From: CAYHWW01 sp964360145
GTDB taxonomy: Bacteria; Bdellovibrionota; UBA1018; CAYHWW01
Direction: 5' to 3'
Assembly: GCA_964360145.1 (NCBI GenBank)
Contig: CAYHWW010000113.1
Coordinates: forward strand, 1-10,945
DNA: 10,945 nt
Shown here: piece after piece, positions 1 through 5,093 of the stretch
Layout: each line of letters starts with the position of its first letter
How positions within the stretch are numbered: position 1 is the stretch's first letter
The notes under the pieces: model-generated
The model's database searches: none
The model's input: the letters and a program-made list of their open reading frames with translations, nothing else
What the model was told of the DNA's origin: nothing
Position numbers and translations under genes: made by a program

Positions 1-2
1 CC

Positions 3-455
3 TTCCCTCGCAAAGTCGAATTAGCCATTCTGGGCATCGTGACCTTGGTGTGCGCCAATTCCGCTTATCAACTGTTCTTGGCCGCTCCCTCGAACCCTGC
101 CGTCAATGCGGCATCTCGCGGCCCCGCGGGAGTGGTGGGCCGCGGCGAATCTTTCCAAATCATTGACCTGGGCTGCCTTAAAGACGGCATGCGCTTCCCC
201 GTGCCCTCGGATCGGGCACGCCTGAAGGGCTCCTGGTGCGCCACGGGCAGTGCCCCCACCACCACCGCACCCCGGCAGTTCGTAGTGGAAAATCCCAACT
301 CACATCACCGGGCTGAGGTGTATTTCGAAAAAACCTGGCCTCGGTTCACCACGGACTTCATCCCGCTGGCGCCTGGCACCAATGAGATCATGCTCCACAT
401 CACCGACCGCGACGGCATCAAGCGTGAGTTCAAGATCTCAGTTCAAAAGAACTGA
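3..455 (+). CDS. Membrane-anchored or exported protein of unknown function, 5' truncated by window edge
   Basis: The reading frame is open from the first complete codon at position 3 to the TGA at 453-455, so the gene begins upstream of the window. A GTG at 39 lies inside a hydrophobic stretch and is unlikely to be the true start. The visible N-terminal part (ELAILGIVTLVCANSAYQLF) reads as a membrane anchor or signal sequence. The rest is polar with scattered aromatic and beta-type segments, and it has two cysteines (in LGCLKDG and GSWCATG) that could form a disulfide. The C-terminus alternates polar and hydrophobic residues like a beta-sandwich edge. I do not recognise a family. It abuts the next gene tail to tail, with the stop codons adjacent at 453-455 and 456-458. 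A periplasmic or surface location is inferred from the hydrophobic N-terminus only. Confidence 0.7.
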   Translation, partial: FPRKVELAILGIVTLVCANSAYQLFLAAPSNPAVNAASRGPAGVVGRGESFQIIDLGCLKDGMRFPVPSDRARLKGSWCATGSAPTTTAPRQFVVENPNSHHRAEVYFEKTWPRFTTDFIPLAPGTNEIMLHITDRDGIKREFKISVQKN

Positions 456-1163
456 TCAGAAAAACTGAACCATCAAGAAGCCAGCCCAGATGATGAAGCC
501 GCTGATGATGGGCATGGAAAAATTGTCGTCTATTTCCAACGGAAGGGATTCAGCCAACGCACCGGCAAAACCACCCAGCAGGGTGAGGCGGATGACGTTG
601 AGCCCATCCATCCCGCCGCTCTTCAAATAAGCGTAGGTGATGATGGCGCAAACGGTAAATGCAGCCACGGCTCCGTGGAGGGATTTATTCTTGGTGATTT
701 TAATGGAACGTCCCTTGAAGAGAACGCCGAAGAAGGATGCGGCCGGGTCGCCCCATGCGAGATAAAGCAGCGAGAGAATAGTCACCGGCTTCGGGAACAC
801 CGCGATGGCAAAAAACGTGGCGGCAAGAAAGTAAGGCACCGTGCTCAAGCGATTCACTTCGTGGTGGCGAAAAATCGGGCCGAAGACTTTCAAGACTTTC
901 TCGTTCAAAACGGGATTTTTCAGACGGAGCATTTCGACGCTCACATCGAGAGTGAAGAAAAAAGCCACCAAACCCAGCGCCAGGGCTTGGCTGATACCAG
1001 AGGTATAAATAACTACGATCATGGTGCCCATGCATGCGTGCCAGACTTTGCGGGCAATGTGCAGGTCACTGCGAACTGGCATTGCAGCAGCGATCTGCTG
1101 CAGTCTGAGTTGAGCGGCACTGAGGGACTGGTCCATGACGGTTTCACTGCGCTTTGCGGACAT
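456..1163 (-). CDS. SEC59/DGK1/VTE5-type CTP-dependent lipid kinase or phosphatidate cytidylyltransferase-like membrane protein
   Basis: This is a 235-residue polytopic membrane protein with about five to six hydrophobic segments after a polar N-terminus of roughly 35 residues. The diagnostic segment is LAWGDPAASFFGVLF, followed by KITKNKSLHG. It matches the GD-x-AAS-x-FG and K-x-K-S-L-x-G signature of CTP-using prenol and diacylglycerol kinases (yeast Dgk1, dolichol kinase Sec59, plant phytol kinases) and related CdsA-like enzymes. An earlier HHEVNRLSTVPYF stretch also fits the family. The likely reaction is CTP-dependent phosphorylation of a membrane alcohol such as diacylglycerol or a polyprenol; the substrate cannot be told from sequence. 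The frame stays open up to 1256, but I chose the ATG at 1163 because GGAG sits 8 nt upstream and the residues before it do not look like family sequence. It stands alone on the minus strand, divergent from the ATPase operon. Confidence 0.8.
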   Translation of the reverse strand: MSAKRSETVMDQSLSAAQLRLQQIAAAMPVRSDLHIARKVWHACMGTMIVVIYTSGISQALALGLVAFFFTLDVSVEMLRLKNPVLNEKVLKVFGPIFRHHEVNRLSTVPYFLAATFFAIAVFPKPVTILSLLYLAWGDPAASFFGVLFKGRSIKITKNKSLHGAVAAFTVCAIITYAYLKSGGMDGLNVIRLTLLGGFAGALAESLPLEIDDNFSMPIISGFIIWAGFLMVQFF

Positions 1164-1225
1164 GAAGATGACTCCAAATGGATGACACAAAATATCAAGT
1201 GATATCGCAGGACAATAATGAGCAA

Positions 1226-1254
1226 GGGTCATGCCATAACGCAGTGCATGACCC
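1226..1254. repeat. 9-bp inverted repeat with 11-nt spacer in the divergent spacer
   Basis: GGGTCATGC at 1226-1234 is perfectly complementary to GCATGACCC at 1246-1254, and the half-sites are 20 nt apart centre to centre, about two helical turns. It lies 63-91 nt upstream of the minus-strand lipid-kinase start. Reading the minus strand, a CATAAT box-like sequence sits just before it. It could be a regulator-binding dyad near the start of that transcript or an RNA hairpin in its leader. No T-run follows, so it is not a standard terminator. A shorter dyad, ATATCA-AG-TGATAT, lies at 1192-1205. Confidence 0.5.
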
Positions 1255-1366
1255 AATTATGAGAAAAAACTAATGATTTCATAACTCTGTAGAAAAGTTA
1301 CTATGGGAGTCGAGACGGGGGAGCGAGTAGTCATTTACTCACCGTTAGCGGTAACCCCTGAGAAAC

Positions 1367-1406
1367 TGGAAGATGCTGCGTAAGTAATTACGCAGCGCGC
1401 CTTCCA
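1367..1406. other. Two-part hairpin upstream of the MinD-like operon
   Basis: An inner stem GCTGCGTAA (1375-1383) pairs perfectly with TTACGCAGC (1388-1396) around a GTAA loop. An outer stem TGGAAG (1367-1372) pairs with CTTCCA (1401-1406) across an internal loop (AT opposite GCGC, with one possible wobble pair). That makes 15 Watson-Crick pairs in 40 nt. Neither strand has a T-run next to it, so intrinsic termination is unlikely. It sits about 45 nt upstream of the predicted -35 box of the operon, where a DNA-binding dyad would act. An RNA role is possible if transcription starts further upstream. The 336-bp spacer 1164-1499 otherwise holds the dyad at 1226-1254 and the promoter at 1450-1479; I see no small gene in it. 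Confidence 0.55.
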
Positions 1407-1449
1407 ACGAATTTTGCCCCATTGCCCTTGACAAAAAGTAGCTGCTCCA

Positions 1450-1479
1450 TTGACGAGCATCCCGTTTAAAATCCATAAT
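1450..1479 (+). promoter_or_regulatory. Predicted sigma70-type promoter for the MinD-like operon
   Basis: TTGACG at 1450-1455 (5 of 6 to the -35 consensus) and CATAAT at 1474-1479 (5 of 6 to the -10 consensus) are separated by 18 nt. The start point would be near 1486, which leaves a very short leader that begins at the ribosome-binding site. A perfect TTGACA at 1428-1433 has no -10 box at the right distance. Confidence 0.5.
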
Positions 1480-1485
1480 TTCCCT

Positions 1486-1491
1486 AGGAGG
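1486..1491 (+). promoter_or_regulatory. Strong ribosome binding site deciding a TTG start
   Basis: AGGAGG lies 8 nt before the TTG at 1500. It is too far from the in-frame ATG at 1518 to serve that codon well, so it supports initiation at TTG and an extra six residues at the N-terminus of the ATPase. Confidence 0.75.
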
Positions 1492-1499
1492 GACCGTAC

Positions 1500-2507
1500 T
1501 TGGGCAACCCTGTGGCCATGGATGAGCCCCGGTCTGAAGCACCGGAAAATACGGAAAGTTTTGAATTCAAAGTTCCTTCCAATAGCTCGATCAAAGAGAT
1601 CTGGGCCGTGGGCGGTGGCAAGGGGGGCGTGGGGAAAAGCCTCGTCGCGGCAAACCTCGCCATCAGTCTTGCCCGCGCGGGCAATCGAGTCTGCGCCGTG
1701 GACCTGGACTTGGGGTGCGCGAACCTTCACACGTGCCTGGGTGTGGATATCCCGCAGCTCACCCTCTCTGATTTTTTCAGTCACCGCGTGGGCTCCATCG
1801 AAGAGACCCTGGTGAAAACCGAGGTGCCAAACCTGGGCCTCATCAGCGGCGCCCAAGACGCTCTTGGCATCGCCAACCTGAAGCACACCCAAAAGAGCAA
1901 GCTGCTGCAAGCCCTCATGACGTTACCCGTGGATTACCTGCTCTTCGACCTGGGCGCGGGCACGGGCTTCAATACCCTCGACTTTTTCCTCGCGGCCGAC
2001 AGCGGCGTCCTGGTGCTCCTCCCCGAACCCACCAGCATCGAAAACACTTACCGCTTCATCAAGAGCGCCTACTTCCGAAAACTCAAAATGGCGGAAAGCC
2101 TCTTTGAAGTGCGGCCCATGATCGATATGGCCATGGATCAGAAAAACCCTCTGGGCATCCGCTCACCCTCGGACCTGGTGCGCGAGGTGAGCCGCTATAG
2201 CCCCGAGATGGGCATGAAAATCCGTGAAGTCATCGCCTCTTTCCGCCCCAAACTCATCATCAACCAGGCCCGCACCCAGACGGATATCGACATCGGCTTC
2301 TCCATCAAAAGCGTCTGCAAAAAATATTTTGGCATCGACATGGAGTACCTGGGCTACCTGGACTACGACAGCGCCGTTTGGCAATCCGTGCGCCGCAAGC
2401 GCCCCCTCATGCTGGAGTTCCCCAACTCCCGCCTCGTGAGCAGCTTTGAACGCATGGTGCACTTCCTCACGCATAAGAACAAACAGAAGCAGATGGAGAT
2501 CTTTTGA
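1500..2507 (+). CDS. MinD/ParA-family P-loop ATPase, FlhG-like
   Basis: This is a 335-residue cytoplasmic ATPase of the MinD/ParA/FlhG (SIMIBI) class. It carries the deviant Walker A motif GGGKGGVGKS (residues 38-47) with its signature lysine, the A' motif VDLDLG (about 67-72), and a Walker B-like YLLFDLGAGTG (about 146-156). The segment LLPEPTSIENTYRFIK is typical of MinD/FlhG-like proteins of former deltaproteobacteria. Family members dimerise on ATP and position division, flagellar, chromosome or surface machinery. The first 30 residues are polar and probably flexible. The last 30 are rich in basic and hydrophobic residues (FERMVHFLTHKNKQKQ) and could be a membrane-targeting helix like that of MinD, which is inference. 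Start is TTG with a strong Shine-Dalgarno. The stop overlaps the TTG of the next gene (TTGA), suggesting translational coupling. There are no flagellar or min genes in view, so the exact cargo is unknown. Confidence 0.88.
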   Translation: MGNPVAMDEPRSEAPENTESFEFKVPSNSSIKEIWAVGGGKGGVGKSLVAANLAISLARAGNRVCAVDLDLGCANLHTCLGVDIPQLTLSDFFSHRVGSIEETLVKTEVPNLGLISGAQDALGIANLKHTQKSKLLQALMTLPVDYLLFDLGAGTGFNTLDFFLAADSGVLVLLPEPTSIENTYRFIKSAYFRKLKMAESLFEVRPMIDMAMDQKNPLGIRSPSDLVREVSRYSPEMGMKIREVIASFRPKLIINQARTQTDIDIGFSIKSVCKKYFGIDMEYLGYLDYDSAVWQSVRRKRPLMLEFPNSRLVSSFERMVHFLTHKNKQKQMEIF

Positions 2508-3358
2508 AAAATCCAGCTGAACGCAGCACGCGGGACCCCTTCGAAAAAGACATGCTGAACTATTACGAGATCCTCGACATCCAGCCCGACGCTTCCGCTA
2601 GCGACGTACGCCAGGCTTACTTCCGGGCCAAGTCCGCCTACGGCAAGGATTCCAACGCGGTGTACAGCCTCTTCGACGCCCAGGAGAGCAAGTCCGTGCT
2701 GGAACGCATTGAAGAGGCGTACCTGGTGCTTTCCGACGTCGACCGCCGTAAGGAGTACGACAAAACCCACGGATTCCTGCGCCCTGGGAACGAAATTCAG
2801 ATGACAAAGAAATCCACGGCTAAGAACATATTCTCCTTCTCCACCGGCGAATCCGTGCGGCCACAAATCCATCAGGACCCCGCCCAGCAAGCTGCCCGCG
2901 CCGTCTTCGGTGCTGAGGCCATGGGCGAGGAGAGACCAACACTCAGCCCCCCAAAAATAATCCGTGACTCTCCCACCACCCCCCCGGCGGAGGACTACCG
3001 CGTCAAAGACCCCCAGAGCCGCCTTGGCATCGTGCGCCGCATGGAGCTCACAAAGCCCTTCCAGCAGGACACCGGTATGGAGCAGCAAATCTCCGCCGAA
3101 ACAGAGTTCCACGGCGAGTTCCTCAAGAAAGTGCGGGAATACCGCTGCATCACCATGGATGAACTCAGCGAATTCACGAAAATCAGCAAAACCTATCTCA
3201 ACTGCCTTGAAAACGAGGAATATGACAGCCTGCCCGCCCCACCCTACGTGCGCGGGTTTGTTTCCCAAGTGGCCAAGTCCCTCAAGCTCCCCCACGACAA
3301 GGCTGCTGCGGGATACATGAAACGCTACTATAGTGTGAAGGGTGATAAACAACCCTGA
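2504..3358 (+). CDS. J-like domain fused to a RodZ-type helix-turn-helix (HTH_25)
   Basis: This 284-residue protein has two domains joined by a low-complexity, proline-rich linker. Residues about 18-90 (YYEILDIQPDAS, then RIEEAYLVLSDVDRRKEYD) match the helices of a DnaJ J-domain, but the HPD tripeptide needed to stimulate DnaK is missing: the loop reads AYGKDSNAVYS. Residues about 204-280 match the HTH_25 domain of RodZ and related cytoskeleton adaptors, with the hallmark YLNCLENEEYDSLPAPPYVRG. No transmembrane segment follows, unlike RodZ. The TTG start is supported by GGAG 5 nt upstream; an ATG at 2552 would still give the full J-like domain. Coupling to the ATPase gene suggests the two act together, probably as ATPase and adaptor in placing a cellular structure. 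HTH_25 could bind DNA or an actin-like filament, and the sequence does not decide which. It overlaps the next gene by 17 nt. Confidence 0.82.
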   Translation: MKNPAERSTRDPFEKDMLNYYEILDIQPDASASDVRQAYFRAKSAYGKDSNAVYSLFDAQESKSVLERIEEAYLVLSDVDRRKEYDKTHGFLRPGNEIQMTKKSTAKNIFSFSTGESVRPQIHQDPAQQAARAVFGAEAMGEERPTLSPPKIIRDSPTTPPAEDYRVKDPQSRLGIVRRMELTKPFQQDTGMEQQISAETEFHGEFLKKVREYRCITMDELSEFTKISKTYLNCLENEEYDSLPAPPYVRGFVSQVAKSLKLPHDKAAAGYMKRYYSVKGDKQP

Positions 3359-4328
3359 TCGTGCTTCTGTCCTGATATGGCAGGCCCCCCGTGAAGAGGA
3401 CGGTCGCCGCGTGGACTCCGCTTTGGCCGATGCCGGGTTGGGATTGTCCCGCTCCCAGATCAAAGAACACATCGAGGCAGGTCGCGTGAATTGCGATGGC
3501 AAAGCCGTGGTGAAGACATCCGCCAAAGTGTTGGGCGGGGCACATTATGAGATCGCGGTGCCACCGACGGTGAAGCTGGATCTTACCCCCCATGACCTCA
3601 AGCTCTCCATCGTATTTGAAGACAAGCACCTGGCGGTGGTGGAGAAACCCGCGGGGATTTCCGTCCACCCATCGGACACCGAGAATGCGCCGACGTTGGT
3701 GCACGGCCTTTTGCACCAATTGAAGACGCTCTCAAGCATCGGTGGCGTCGCTCGCCCTGGAATCGTCCATCGCATCGACAAGGGGACATCGGGGCTGCTC
3801 GTCGTGACGAAAACCGATAAAGCCCACGAGGGGCTGGCGCGCCAATTCAAAGAGCACAGCATCGAGCGCGTGTACCGCGCACTGGTGTACGGAGACCTCG
3901 CCGCAAAAAAAGGCGGGAGCGGCCGCATCGAAACCTATTTCGATCGCCACCCCACTCATCGACGCAAGATGACGGGCACCGTGAGATCTGGACGCAAGGC
4001 GATCACCCACTGGAAAGTGCTGCGCTCCTTCGACGGCGCCATGACTCTGGTGGAATGCCGCCTGGAGACCGGACGCACCCACCAGATCCGCGTCCACCTG
4101 AGTGAGCTGGGCTTCTCCATCGTAGGCGACCCGCTGTACGGCCAGCACGCCCGCAACGCCAAGACCCTCTGCATGAAGAACCCCAAGGCAGGCTCCGCCG
4201 CCGCCGCGCTGGATCATCAATTGCTGCACGCAGCCGTACTGGGCTTCGAGCACCCCGTGACAAAAAAACAGCTCCGGTTCGAATGCGAGCCCCCAGCGGA
4301 TTTCGCAGCGCTCCTTAAACTCCTATAA
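3342..4328 (+). CDS. RluA/RluD-family rRNA pseudouridine synthase
   Basis: This 328-residue enzyme isomerises uridine to pseudouridine in RNA, most likely 23S rRNA as RluD and RluC do. An S4 RNA-binding domain occupies residues about 20-75 (RRVDSALADAGLGLSRSQIK, then IEAGRVNCDGKAV). The catalytic domain follows, with the EKPAGISVHP strand and the motif HRIDKGTSGLLVV holding the catalytic Asp146. The conserved GRTHQIRVHL and GDPLYG motifs come later. The GTG start at 3342 overlaps the upstream gene by 17 nt; the frame has no better start and the S4 domain needs this N-terminus. The C-terminus ends FAALLKLL. Unusually, the last 16 bp before those final codons are repeated exactly 231 bp downstream, followed by codons that read ALL and a stop, as if an older gene end had been displaced. 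The specific target uridine cannot be assigned. Confidence 0.9.
   Translation: MINNPDRASVLIWQAPREEDGRRVDSALADAGLGLSRSQIKEHIEAGRVNCDGKAVVKTSAKVLGGAHYEIAVPPTVKLDLTPHDLKLSIVFEDKHLAVVEKPAGISVHPSDTENAPTLVHGLLHQLKTLSSIGGVARPGIVHRIDKGTSGLLVVTKTDKAHEGLARQFKEHSIERVYRALVYGDLAAKKGGSGRIETYFDRHPTHRRKMTGTVRSGRKAITHWKVLRSFDGAMTLVECRLETGRTHQIRVHLSELGFSIVGDPLYGQHARNAKTLCMKNPKAGSAAAALDHQLLHAAVLGFEHPVTKKQLRFECEPPADFAALLKLL
4301..4316 (+). repeat. 16-bp direct repeat, left copy (inside the pseudouridine synthase 3' end)
   Basis: TTTCGCAGCGCTCCTT here is identical to 4532-4547, offset 231 bp. In the gene it encodes the FAALL run just before the final KLL. The two copies bracket the folded repeat element at 4342-4529, though 25 nt separate this copy from the element's first conserved base. 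Confidence 0.85.
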
Positions 4329-4341
4329 ATAGGTCCATGAA

Positions 4342-4529
4342 TAGGCGAAGGGCTTTTCCCGCAGAGCGAGGATTTCCGGGCACGAGCCCGGAAATCGGTC
4401 AGCGCAGCTGCGCCGAAGCAGGATGCGTAGGCGACGGGAGGAGGAAGTTGGCGACCAAGACGCACTCATGTGCGTCGCGTGGAGCCAACAACGACGACAA
4501 CGAAGCTATGCGGGAAAAGACCGAGCCTA
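4342..4529. repeat. Structured dispersed repeat element, copy 1 (possible folded RNA or MITE-like element)
   Basis: The first 30 nt (4342-4371) are identical to 10892-10921. After a 63-nt stretch absent from the other copy (4372-4434), the two align again through GGCGACCAAG (4450-4459). The ends are complementary: TAGGC (4342-4346) pairs with GCCTA (4525-4529), and after a small internal loop GGGCTTTTCCCGCA (4350-4363) pairs with TGCGGGAAAAGACC (4509-4522) with one mismatch. AGC (4365-4367) then pairs with GCT (4505-4507). Inside are an 11-bp hairpin with loop ACGA (4371-4396), the 12-bp palindrome GCGCAGCTGCGC (4402-4413), and a 7-bp hairpin with loop TCAT (4459-4476). The two copies differ by 64 nt, not a multiple of three, which argues against coding. 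It fills the spacer after the pseudouridine synthase and may also end that transcript. A structured non-coding RNA and a small non-autonomous mobile repeat are both possible; I know no named family that matches. Confidence 0.8.
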
Positions 4530-4531
4530 CG

Positions 4532-4547
4532 TTTCGCAGCGCTCCTT
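4532..4547 (+). repeat. 16-bp direct repeat, right copy, followed by a vestigial gene end
   Basis: This is an exact copy of 4301-4316. Read in the corresponding frame, it continues GCC TTG CTG TGA (4548-4559), giving FAALLALL and a stop beside the real gene's FAALLKLL and stop. This looks like a displaced or duplicated 3' end of the pseudouridine synthase gene left behind by insertion or recombination. Confidence 0.75.
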
Positions 4548-4574
4548 GCCTTGCTGTGAAACGGTGCTTCTAAT
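4546..4574 (+). promoter_or_regulatory. Predicted promoter of the small secreted protein gene
   Basis: TTGCCT (4546-4551, 4 of 6) and TCTAAT (4569-4574, 5 of 6) have ideal 17-nt spacing. The start point would be near 4581, giving a leader of about 24 nt that includes AGGAG at 4594-4598. The -35 box begins in the last two bases of the 16-bp direct repeat, so whatever created that junction may also have set this promoter. Confidence 0.4.
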
Positions 4575-4604
4575 ATCGGCCTGAAACACCAACAGGAGAT
4601 ATTC

Positions 4605-5024
4605 ATGAAATCAAAGCTTTTAGCGCTATGCCTTCTCGCTCTCACCACCACTGCTGCCTTCGCCACGGACAAAGACTCATCGACGCCCGCCGTCGGCACG
4701 GGCCTCGATGGCCGCGTCGAAGCCCTGGAAGATACCGTGGCTACGCTGAACCAGGCCATCAGCAACCTGAGCCTACGGCTCTCGGTCGTTGAGAACGGAG
4801 GCGCTCAGCCCGGTAGTTCCTGGACTTGCGCCTGCTCTTGCGGCGGCTTCCGCTACAATGAGATCATCGCCCGCAGCGTATCCGCCCGCGGCGCCACCGC
4901 TGACGAAGCATTTCAAGCAATCGACGCTCAGTGCTCCGATCACCTGTTCACCGGCGTGCAAAACAACGGCGGCTACCGCGAGTTGATTTTCGCCAATGTA
5001 CAAACAGCCTGCGTACGGAACTAA
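4605..5024 (+). CDS. Small secreted coiled-coil, cysteine-containing protein of unknown function
   Basis: This is a 139-residue protein. Residues 1-20 form a clear Sec signal peptide, with a KSK basic start, a leucine-rich core and AFA before the likely cut site. Residues 34-62 form a near-perfect heptad coiled coil (L34, V38, L41, V45, L48, I52, L55, L59, V62), so the mature protein probably forms a dimer or trimer. The C-terminal 65 residues start with WTCACSCGG and contain five cysteines in all (75, 77, 79, 110, 136), which suggests disulfides or metal binding after export. I do not recognise the family. The start is certain: AGGAG ends 6 nt upstream of the ATG. It has its own predicted promoter and a downstream terminator, so it is a single-gene unit. 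A dependence on the VKOR-DsbA system nearby is plausible but inferred. Confidence 0.82.
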   Translation: MKSKLLALCLLALTTTAAFATDKDSSTPAVGTGLDGRVEALEDTVATLNQAISNLSLRLSVVENGGAQPGSSWTCACSCGGFRYNEIIARSVSARGATADEAFQAIDAQCSDHLFTGVQNNGGYRELIFANVQTACVRN

Positions 5025-5047
5025 GACTCCCTCTATTTCTGTTCATG

Positions 5048-5087
5048 ACGAGCCGACGCGCAGCCCGCGGTCGGCTCGTGTTATTAT
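5048..5087 (+). terminator. Intrinsic terminator after the small secreted protein gene
   Basis: ACGAGCCGAC (5048-5057) pairs perfectly with GTCGGCTCGT (5070-5079). The stem can extend by GCG/CGC past one bulged G, and a T-rich GTTATTAT tail follows. The tail is interrupted by A, so termination may be partial. The same T-rich tail overlaps a possible -10 box for the next gene. Confidence 0.65.
5082..5087 (+). promoter_or_regulatory. Possible -10 box for leaderless transcription of the pgeF-like gene
   Basis: TATTAT at 5082-5087 ends 7 nt before the A of the ATG at 5094, the distance at which transcription would begin on the start codon itself. There is no Shine-Dalgarno sequence before this ATG, which fits a leaderless message. 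I see no good -35 box, as that region is the terminator hairpin. Confidence 0.3.
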
Positions 5088-5093
5088 AACGCC

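Noticed and set aside
438..455. Hairpin TCAGTTC-AAAA-GAACTGA at the convergent gene ends as a bidirectional terminator
   Set aside because: The 7-bp stem is AT-leaning and has no T-run next to it on either strand; it also lies within the last codons of the first gene. Too weak to list.
675..1202. 175-codon plus-strand open frame antisense to the lipid-kinase gene
   Set aside because: Its translation is polar and featureless, while the opposite strand encodes a membrane protein with family motifs.
1428..1433. Perfect TTGACA as a -35 box
   Set aside because: No -10-like hexamer lies 16-18 nt downstream (the bases there read around TGACGA). The pair at 1450-1479 is better spaced.
2363..3526. 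387-codon minus-strand open frame opposite the J-like/HTH gene
   Set aside because: It is a shadow of a well-supported plus-strand operon in GC-rich DNA and shows no domain or start signal.
4337..4573. 78-codon open frame across the repeat element
   Set aside because: It runs through the hairpins and the 16-bp repeat, has no ribosome-binding site, and the other repeat copy differs by 64 nt, which would shift the frame. It looks like a by-product of the repeat.
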